Shown in pieces: positions 49,537-56,199 of a stretch of 56,199 nt of DNA. The DNA is taken from NCBI GenBank assembly GCA_913062815.1, contig CAJXWZ010000033.1:1-56199 (forward strand). The letters run 5' to 3'. The notes beneath the pieces were generated by a model. The model was not told the origin of the DNA. It saw only the letters and a program-made list of their open reading frames with translations, and made no database searches. The stretch's first letter is position 1; the number at the start of each line of letters is the position of its first letter. The stretch comes from an uncultured Colwellia sp. Its GTDB lineage: Bacteria; Pseudomonadota; Gammaproteobacteria; Enterobacterales; Alteromonadaceae. A program made the position numbers and the translations under genes.

Positions 49537-50103
49537 ATGATAATGAAAAACACGCCAAAGAAAACAAAAGATTCTGATGATGAAATGCTTTTTCAACAAG
49601 CTATTGGTAAGGTAAAGCCCTTAAAAGTGGACACCATACACTTTGATAAAAAAGTCAGCAAGCCTAAAAGCCTCTCTCAGTCTAAAAATTCGCTTAGAAG
49701 TAATAATAAAGCCTTGGCTCAATTTCATTTTTCTGATGAATTTGAGCCTAATTTAAATAAACAAGGGCCTATGAAATACGTCAGAGTCGATGTTGATAGC
49801 TTTGAAGCAAAAAATTTACGCAGGGGCTTTTATAGCCCCGATCTCATTTTAGATCTTCATGGCCTCGATCAACAGCAAGCTAAACAAGAAATAGCCGCAC
49901 TACTATATGCTTGTCAAAAAGAACATGCTCAATGTATTTGTATTATTCATGGCTTAGGCTCAAGAATATTAAAAAACAAAGTGCCTCATTGGCTAGTTCA
50001 GCATCCTGACGTTATGGCTTTCCATCAAGCACCTTTAGAATGGGGTGGCGATGGCGCTTTATTAGCGCTAATTGAACTTAAAGATAAGTTTAACAAAAGC
50101 TAA
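49537..50103 (+). CDS. smrB: Ribosome rescue endonuclease SmrB
   Basis: A 188-aa protein with a C-terminal Smr domain: LDLHGLDQQQAKQEIAALL near 104-122, then CIIHGLGSRILKNKVPHWL and EWGGDGALLALIE. SmrB cleaves mRNA between collided ribosomes. The basic N-terminal half contacts the ribosome in E. coli. It is divergent from prmB as in E. coli. ATG 49537 or 49543 may be used. Confidence 0.94.
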   Translation: MIMKNTPKKTKDSDDEMLFQQAIGKVKPLKVDTIHFDKKVSKPKSLSQSKNSLRSNNKALAQFHFSDEFEPNLNKQGPMKYVRVDVDSFEAKNLRRGFYSPDLILDLHGLDQQQAKQEIAALLYACQKEHAQCICIIHGLGSRILKNKVPHWLVQHPDVMAFHQAPLEWGGDGALLALIELKDKFNKS

Positions 50104-50116
50104 GCTTGAGTTTTGA

Positions 50117-50641
50117 CTAGTGCTGCATTTTAGCTGGCGACATCATTTCTACTAATTTACCTTGCATCTCTTCAATATTATAATCAATAACAGCGACTGA
50201 ACCCGTTGAAAAAATTGGCATATTTAACGAACCGGTAAGCTCGGCAACTAAATAACTGACAAAAGGCATGTGCGAGATAAGTAAAATAGCGACATTGTCA
50301 TCGTCCTTACCTGCTGCTGACAAGTACTCATTAACTTTAATTAAGCCATCAATAAAATCATGAACCTGACTCGCATTTCCAGCAGGGGTAATGAAGTCTA
50401 TAGTTTCTAGATTGATACCATGTAGTAATTTTGCCTTTGCTAAGGCATCAAACACTTTTGTACTTGTTTGCTGTGCTCTCAGATATGGGCTAACAAAAAT
50501 ATGTTGTAACTTTGGTTCACAACTTACCAACCAAGATCCCATCTTTTCTGCTTCCCGCATGCCATGACCTGTCAATGGTCTGAGAGAGTCATTTCCTTTG
50601 ATGTTAGCAGCTTCACCGTGACGCATAATAAATATTTTCAT
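50117..50641 (-). CDS. sixA: Phosphohistidine phosphatase SixA
   Basis: A 174-aa histidine phosphatase. The catalytic RHGEA is at residues 7-11, and the second histidine is in LISHMPFVSYL near 132. Length and lack of extra domains fit SixA, which removes phosphate from histidines of phosphotransfer proteins (in E. coli, PtsN-pathway NPr). It is convergent with smrB (13 nt apart). Confidence 0.93.
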   Translation of the reverse strand: MKIFIMRHGEAANIKGNDSLRPLTGHGMREAEKMGSWLVSCEPKLQHIFVSPYLRAQQTSTKVFDALAKAKLLHGINLETIDFITPAGNASQVHDFIDGLIKVNEYLSAAGKDDDNVAILLISHMPFVSYLVAELTGSLNMPIFSTGSVAVIDYNIEEMQGKLVEMMSPAKMQH

Positions 50642-50840
50642 TTTTTCTCCCGCATATCGAGTGGATAAACTTCCGCGGTTGTCTTTTTTCCGGCTATAGT
50701 AATAGAATCTATAAGCTTTTTATATTAACTGTTAAGAATAAAATAGACTCTACTTATTCCATAAGGTAATTTAGATAGGTTTATTAACAATCACCCGACT
50801 GCTTTTCATTTTTCTATCAGTCAACATCAGGAGCCATGCA

Positions 50841-53651
50841 TTGAAGCAAAGTCCAAATGATTTTAAAAAATATCAATCTCTTACCTTGGGCAATGGTTTA
50901 CGGGTTTTATTGGTTAATAATGAAGAAACAGATAAATGCGCTGCAGCGCTAGCCGTAAATGCTGGCCACTTTAATGATCCTCAAGATAGACAAGGACTCG
51001 CACACTTTCTTGAACATATGTTATTTTTGGGTACCGAAAAGTATCCGGATGGTAGCGAGTATCAAAAATTTATCAGTCAACACGGTGGAAGTAATAATGC
51101 TTGGACAGCAACTGAGCATACTTGCTTTTACTTTGACATACATCACACACACTTTAATGAAGCTTTAGATCGTTTCAGTCAATTTTTTATATCTCCTTTA
51201 TTAGCGGATGAATTTATTGTCAAAGAGCGTAAAAACATTGAAGCTGAATTTAAATTAAAACTCAAAGATGATGTGCGACGTTTATATGATGTCCATAAAG
51301 AAACCATCAATCAACAACATCCTTTTTCTCAATTTTCAGTAGGAAACGTTGATACTCTGGCCGATAGAGGTGGCAAGAGTATTAGCGCCGAACTCAGCGA
51401 TTTTTTCGAGCGTTATTATCAAGCAAGTTATATGACACTTGCCATAGAGGGCCCGCAACCTTTAGCTGAATTAGAAAATTTAGCAATAACAATGTTTGGA
51501 GATATTAAAAATAATGGTTTGGCATTGAAGGAAATTACTGAGCCATTATATTTGCCTGAACATCTAGGAATTTATATTGATGTACAGCCGGTTAAAAATG
51601 ATCATCAGTTAATTATTAGTTTCGCAATGGAAAGCATAGATAAATACTACCAAGACAAACCTGAGTCGGTATTGGCTTATTTAATTGGCCATGAAGGTGC
51701 AGGTAGTATTTTGGCCAAATTAAAGCAAGAACAGTGGGCACTAGGTTTAACAGCAGGCTCAGGTATTAATGGCTCTAACTTTAAGGATTTTAATGTCAGT
51801 ATTACATTAACTGAACTTGGCGAAGATCATATTGATGATATAGTTGCCATTGTTTTTTCTTATATTGGTTTATTAAAATCTAACAAACTTCCCCATTATT
51901 ATTATCAAGAAAAACAAGCTATCGCCGAGTTGTCATTTACTTACCATGAAAAAACCAGCCCATTAGACAATGTCAGTCAACTTGTTATCAATATGCAACA
52001 CTACCCATGTGAAGATTACATTTTCGGTGATTACATCATGTCAGGCATGAATGATGAAAACATCACACATCTATTACACTATTTAAATGCTGACAATGTT
52101 CGAATCCTTCATATCAGTCAGAAGAACACTTCCTCAAAAACAAGTTTTTGGTATCAAGTTCCTTATCATATTCGAGATATATCTAAAGATAAGTTAAATC
52201 AATGGCGAGCGTTATCAACGCCAAACCAGCAAAACTACAAAGCCAATAGAAGCTTATTTTTACCTGAAGAAAACCCTTATATAACAGGAAACCCTCACGT
52301 TTACGCAAACGAAGAGAAAAGCACTTTACCCAGAAAAATAGAAGACACAAGCGGTTTAGCCGTTTGGTATAAGCAAGATACTACCTTTAAAGTACCTAAA
52401 GGTTATATTTACCTAGGTATAGACTCACCTTTCTCAATAGCAAGCATTGATAATATCGCAATGACCCGCTTATTTGTTGACTTATATACCAATACTGTAG
52501 TTGAAGAAAATTATGATGCCGAGTTAGCTTGTATTCATTACCACCTATACGCTCACCAAGGTGGCATAACCTTGCAAATTTCAGGCATTAGTGAAAATCA
52601 GCCCCAGTTATTAGAAAAACTCTTATACCGATTAAAGCATCACGATATTAACCAAGAAAATTTTGACTTATTTAAACAGCAATTAATAAAACACTGGCAA
52701 AATAGTGATAAAAGTAAATCTATTTCACAGCTATTTTCTACCCTGAGTTCGATGATGCAGCCTAACAACCCGTGCTCTGATGACTTAGCCAAGGCTTTAG
52801 CTAATATAAACTTTACACAATACCAAAATTTTATCGAACAACTTTTTCAGCACATCACCCTAGAAGTGCTAATTCATGGCAATTGGCTTGTTGAACATGC
52901 TAACAACATTGTGCTAAATATTAAGCAAGCTTTTAAAGGTAAATATAGTCATGAAAACGCTGTGCAATGCCCTGTCATTGATATAAGCAACAAAAACAGT
53001 TTTATTTTACCACTGACAATTCCCGAACATGATCATGCTACAGTTGTTTATACTCCTTTACCAACAAGAGATGACAACTTAATCGCATTAGCTATGGTAA
53101 CTAGCCATTTATTATCGCCATTATTCTTCCAAGAGATGCGTACTGAAAAACAGTACGGTTATTTGGTGGGCGTTGGTTATGTGCCAATAAACAGATATCC
53201 CGGAGTCGCTTTTTACATTCAATCACCACATACGGACGCCATTGCCCTCACAAAAGCTATTGATGACTTTATTATTGATAGTTTAACAATGTTGCAAGAC
53301 CTTTCTGAAGAAAACTGGTCTCACCTTATTCACGGATTAGCAGGTCAATTACAAGAAAAAGACAATAATTTACGAATAAAAAGTCAGCGTTTTTGGGCAG
53401 CGATATGCAACAAGGACTTGTTGTTCACTCACAAAGAACAGCTAGTCACTGCTATTTTATCTTTAGACTTTGAGCAAGTTAAAAACTTTATCAGTAGCCA
53501 GCTAATGGCAACATCCAATCCCGATAGAGTTGTTCTTACGTCTATGCCAACAAGTGATGCCAATTTTATTGAAAAAGTTATCAAAGAAATAAATATACGA
53601 AATGTAATCGAAGCAGATGATTTTAATAAAAAAAGTGAAAGAAAATACTAA
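50841..53651 (+). CDS. Insulinase-family (M16) zinc protease, pitrilysin-like
   Basis: A 936-aa M16A peptidase. The inverted zinc motif HFLEH gives His55, Glu58 and His59; the third ligand Glu136 is exactly 76 residues further, as in pitrilysin and insulin-degrading enzyme. GGSNNAWTATEHTCFYFD near 82-99 is the family active-site strand. The C-terminal half has the inactive M16 repeats, with EMRTEKQYGYLVGVGY near 762-777. No signal peptide is visible, unlike E. coli PtrA, so it is probably cytosolic. Start is TTG 50841 with AGGAG seven bases upstream; ATG CAT TGA overlaps just before it. Confidence 0.92.
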   Translation: MKQSPNDFKKYQSLTLGNGLRVLLVNNEETDKCAAALAVNAGHFNDPQDRQGLAHFLEHMLFLGTEKYPDGSEYQKFISQHGGSNNAWTATEHTCFYFDIHHTHFNEALDRFSQFFISPLLADEFIVKERKNIEAEFKLKLKDDVRRLYDVHKETINQQHPFSQFSVGNVDTLADRGGKSISAELSDFFERYYQASYMTLAIEGPQPLAELENLAITMFGDIKNNGLALKEITEPLYLPEHLGIYIDVQPVKNDHQLIISFAMESIDKYYQDKPESVLAYLIGHEGAGSILAKLKQEQWALGLTAGSGINGSNFKDFNVSITLTELGEDHIDDIVAIVFSYIGLLKSNKLPHYYYQEKQAIAELSFTYHEKTSPLDNVSQLVINMQHYPCEDYIFGDYIMSGMNDENITHLLHYLNADNVRILHISQKNTSSKTSFWYQVPYHIRDISKDKLNQWRALSTPNQQNYKANRSLFLPEENPYITGNPHVYANEEKSTLPRKIEDTSGLAVWYKQDTTFKVPKGYIYLGIDSPFSIASIDNIAMTRLFVDLYTNTVVEENYDAELACIHYHLYAHQGGITLQISGISENQPQLLEKLLYRLKHHDINQENFDLFKQQLIKHWQNSDKSKSISQLFSTLSSMMQPNNPCSDDLAKALANINFTQYQNFIEQLFQHITLEVLIHGNWLVEHANNIVLNIKQAFKGKYSHENAVQCPVIDISNKNSFILPLTIPEHDHATVVYTPLPTRDDNLIALAMVTSHLLSPLFFQEMRTEKQYGYLVGVGYVPINRYPGVAFYIQSPHTDAIALTKAIDDFIIDSLTMLQDLSEENWSHLIHGLAGQLQEKDNNLRIKSQRFWAAICNKDLLFTHKEQLVTAILSLDFEQVKNFISSQLMATSNPDRVVLTSMPTSDANFIEKVIKEINIRNVIEADDFNKKSERKY

Positions 53652-53701
53652 TACTGCCGATATAAAAGTATATTTAGACGAAAATTCAATGACAACAAAA
53701 G

Positions 53702-53730
53702 TTGACTTCATGCGACGCATGACTTTTAAT
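53702..53730 (+). promoter_or_regulatory. Promoter with palindromic operator in the spacer
   Basis: TTGACT (53702-53707), a 17-bp spacer and TTTAAT (53725-53730) form a good sigma-70 promoter for the sensor gene at 53821. The spacer is almost entirely the perfect inverted repeat TCATGCGACGCATGA (53708-53722), a likely repressor or activator site. The remaining gap 53652-53820 is AT-rich with nothing else evident. Confidence 0.7.
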
Positions 53731-53820
53731 GGTCTGTCGTATGTTTTTGTATTCTTTTAATAATAAAAATCTAATAATAATATCTCCTTCGCCTTTATAT
53801 TAGATTGAGCTAGGTTGGCT

Positions 53821-56199
53821 GTGCTTTCATATTTTTTAAAGCTTTATACTTTTTATCGTTCTCCAAATGTTTTAGTTAAAACATCATCGCATCTCGCAAC
53901 TTTTTTCCTATGCTGTATCGCTCTTTTAAACTCTGTCTCATTACATGCTGCCAATAATGTTCAAGTGATAAACGCTTCACCTGAAACAATCATAGAATCT
54001 AACGACAACTTATTAAAATTTAGCCAGCTATCAACCCTGCATGGCTTATCTAATTCTAATGTATTTAGTATTACTCAAGACCACCAAGGCTTTATTTGGT
54101 TTGCCACTGAAGATGGTCTAAATCGTTTTGATGGTAGCAATTTTGTTACTTATCGGCACCACATCAATGATTCGCATTCAATTGCTGATAATTTCATTCG
54201 TAAAATTTTTATTGATAGTGAAAATACTCTATGGATTGGTACACGTAATGGTTTAAGCCGCTACAACTTGGAATTCGATAATTTTGATAATTTTCTAAAC
54301 AAACCTAACGATCAGTCATCCTTAAAAGACAATGTAATTTGGGACATTTATCAAAACAAAGCCGCCGCAATTGCAGGAAAAATTCCTTTACTCTGGATAT
54401 CAACTACCGAAGGCTTACATACGCTATCATTAAACAGTAGTGCCAATGATTTAAAGTTTGAACGAATCAATGTACGAAATTACAATGATAGAATTCGTGA
54501 AATTAAGACTATTTTTCAAGATAAAAAAGAAAATTATTGGTTAGGAACTTTTGATAAAGGCATACATTTACTTAGCAAAAATAAAAACTACATTGGCTCA
54601 TTAAAGAATCAAAATAAATTTAAAGTCTCTATCGATGCTAATGCCTTGTTTGATATGAAAGCTATTGATAATCAATATTGGTTGGCTACTGATAATGGAT
54701 TATTTATTCTTAATGAAAATTATCAAATCATCTCGCATCTTACGTCGTTACCAAAGAATAATGACGATAGTCAAGTTTTACTATCAAATAATGTCAGAGC
54801 AATTGAGCAGTTCGATGAAACACACATTTGGCTCGCCACACAAAATGGTTTAAATACCATTAACTTAGTAAATAGCCAAGTAGATAGCTACCAAAGAGAA
54901 AATAACTCTTCTTCAATTAGCGAAAACTGGTTGATGGATATCCATAAAGATAATAATGACAATATGTGGTTAGCAAGTTATGGCGGTAGTATTATTAAAT
55001 ACTCACCTCTAGCTTCTATAATTGATCACAGACTAGCGAATAAAAACTATAGAGTGGAATCCTTTGCGGAAACGAACGATGGAACTATTTGGTTATCTAC
55101 TGAACAGCATGGGTTATTAAAATTAGATAATTCTGACGATATCGTAGATGTAAATCTTCAATTAGGTGAAAGAATAAGGCAAGTTCTACCTTCAACAAAT
55201 GATAGTTTGTGGTTATATACAGAAAGTGGAAAGCTTTTCAATTACGATTTTAAAACAAAAGCGTTAGTCGCACACCAAAAACTAAATATTGAAGAAGCCA
55301 GCAATCCTCAAAAACAACTTATCAAGATTAGAAATAGTGTTTATTACATTGATAGCACTGGGCTATTAACCAAGTACAATACTGAAAGCCAAAAGTTTAG
55401 CCAATTTCCGTTTCAAGAAAAGGTTAAATTAGCTAATATGCAAAAAGATAAAAATGATAACTTGTGGCTTAATTCCGATGAAAATGAAATCGTTTTATTC
55501 GATACTAAAAATCAATTATTTTCAGATAAAAAACTGACTATCCCTAACGCTTATAAAAGTCAAAAAATAGTTCATTTTCAAATTAGTAAAAACTGGATCT
55601 GGTTGAGCCTTGACTCACAAGGGTTAATTTTAATTAATATAGAAAACAACCGAACTGAGAGTTTAAATTATGTTAGTAAGTTACAGGGAACTCATATCTC
55701 ATCGATACTAGTTGATGAAAAAGAGAATGCCTGGTTAGCCACTCATTCTGGTATAATGATGATTAACCCTTTATCTAAAAAAACGATCTCTTTTGGTACA
55801 GATTTTGGTTTAAATACCCCTCAATTCATACTGTTCTCTTCTTTCATTTCCCAACAAGATAAAATATTTTTAGGTGGTCCAAATGGGGTTTATCATTTTT
55901 CGCCCGAAAGATTGCTACAAATTAAGCCGAGTATTTCAAAACCAACATTTACCAACTTGTATGTTGTAAATAAAAAAGTAAAAATATTATCTAGCAATAA
56001 CAAAAACTTAGACAGCAACACCACTACAATAAGAAAACAATTGAATTCATTAGAAAAAATAGAGCTAGCCTATAAACAATCCCCGATACGTTTCGAATTT
56101 ACTTCTCCAAATGTTAAATTATCTAGTCAATTGAGATATCGTTATCGCCTTATTGGGTTGGAAAAAGATTGGATTGATGCTGCTATAGATACTGGCAAC
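53821..56199 (+). CDS. Two-component-type propeller sensor (3' end outside window)
   Basis: An open frame of 793 codons runs off the window. GTG 53821 is preceded by AGG six bases upstream; TTG 53815 is an alternative. A signal/anchor segment, FFLCCIALLNSVSLHAA, is at about 29-45. About 13 Reg_prop-type blades follow, e.g. QGFIWFATEDGLNRFDG, NTLWIGTRNGLSRYN, THIWLATQNGLNTI and GTIWLSTEQHGLLKL, enough for two seven-bladed periplasmic propellers. The visible end, YRYRLIGLEKDWI, begins a Y_Y_Y domain. A transmembrane helix and a kinase, GGDEF or regulator domain should lie beyond the edge. Confidence 0.88.
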   Translation, partial: MLSYFLKLYTFYRSPNVLVKTSSHLATFFLCCIALLNSVSLHAANNVQVINASPETIIESNDNLLKFSQLSTLHGLSNSNVFSITQDHQGFIWFATEDGLNRFDGSNFVTYRHHINDSHSIADNFIRKIFIDSENTLWIGTRNGLSRYNLEFDNFDNFLNKPNDQSSLKDNVIWDIYQNKAAAIAGKIPLLWISTTEGLHTLSLNSSANDLKFERINVRNYNDRIREIKTIFQDKKENYWLGTFDKGIHLLSKNKNYIGSLKNQNKFKVSIDANALFDMKAIDNQYWLATDNGLFILNENYQIISHLTSLPKNNDDSQVLLSNNVRAIEQFDETHIWLATQNGLNTINLVNSQVDSYQRENNSSSISENWLMDIHKDNNDNMWLASYGGSIIKYSPLASIIDHRLANKNYRVESFAETNDGTIWLSTEQHGLLKLDNSDDIVDVNLQLGERIRQVLPSTNDSLWLYTESGKLFNYDFKTKALVAHQKLNIEEASNPQKQLIKIRNSVYYIDSTGLLTKYNTESQKFSQFPFQEKVKLANMQKDKNDNLWLNSDENEIVLFDTKNQLFSDKKLTIPNAYKSQKIVHFQISKNWIWLSLDSQGLILINIENNRTESLNYVSKLQGTHISSILVDEKENAWLATHSGIMMINPLSKKTISFGTDFGLNTPQFILFSSFISQQDKIFLGGPNGVYHFSPERLLQIKPSISKPTFTNLYVVNKKVKILSSNNKNLDSNTTTIRKQLNSLEKIELAYKQSPIRFEFTSPNVKLSSQLRYRYRLIGLEKDWIDAAIDTGN

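Noticed and set aside
52100..52112. GTTCGAATCC resembling a tRNA T-loop
   Set aside because: It lies in the M16 protease coding sequence and no acceptor or anticodon arms can be drawn around it.
54665..54853. 62-aa frame near the window end
   Set aside because: Out-of-frame shadow of the long open sensor gene starting at 53821.

Overview
The window looks like chromosomal DNA of a marine gammaproteobacterium of the Alteromonadales, most likely Colwellia or a close relative. This rests on AT-rich sequence, the 16S rRNA fragment, a monomeric isocitrate dehydrogenase, the liu/ivd gene sets and gene neighbourhoods shared with Shewanella, Vibrio and E. coli. It is mostly core chromosome. I see no insertion sequence, prophage, CRISPR array or tRNA gene. 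The genus is an inference.

Layout. (1) 1-868: the 5' end of an rrn operon on the minus strand, with boxA and two tandem promoters. (2) 952-15815: branched-chain amino acid and acyl-CoA catabolism. A minus-strand operon (thiolase, isobutyryl-CoA dehydrogenase, enoyl-CoA hydratase, 3-hydroxyisobutyryl-CoA hydrolase, 3-hydroxyisobutyrate dehydrogenase, SDR) serves valine and isoleucine. A plus-strand operon (liuR, liuA-E, two CoA-transferase subunits) serves leucine. They diverge from a 300-bp region with two GTTTACG/CGTAAAC operators, presumably bound by the MerR-type LiuR. (3) 15816-17257: an intact cyclic-di-GMP-I riboswitch controls a small secreted protein. Next to it is a tandem paralogue whose leader has the same promoter and tail but an eroded aptamer. 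(4) 17342-24719: patatin-like lipase, secreted amidohydrolase, Kef-type antiporter, diguanylate cyclase, RhlE-like helicase. (5) 24856-31236: icd, rluE, mnmA, hflD, purB, as in E. coli but without nudJ. (6) 31444-42211: a GNAT-like protein, ubiF-like hydroxylase, an accessory pair (unknown 157-aa protein plus propeller sensor), then miaB-ybeZ-ybeY-corC-lnt. (7) 42278-47309: a c-di-GMP signalling pair (response regulator with CheC-like domain, PAS-GGDEF cyclase), a secreted thiol peroxidase, an Hsp20 gene behind a sigma-32-like promoter and a long multi-hairpin leader, and an MFS transporter. (8) 47364-53651: aroC-prmB divergent from smrB, then sixA and a pitrilysin-like protease. (9) 53821-end: a large two-component-type propeller sensor cut by the window edge.

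The most interesting regulatory elements are RNA- or operator-based: the riboswitch/paralogue pair, the predicted ROSE-like thermometer before hsp20, the paired LiuR operators, a 20-bp perfect palindrome before the response regulator, and a palindrome filling the spacer of the promoter before the last sensor gene. Cyclic-di-GMP recurs: two GGDEF enzymes, both with RxxD inhibitory sites, and one riboswitch.
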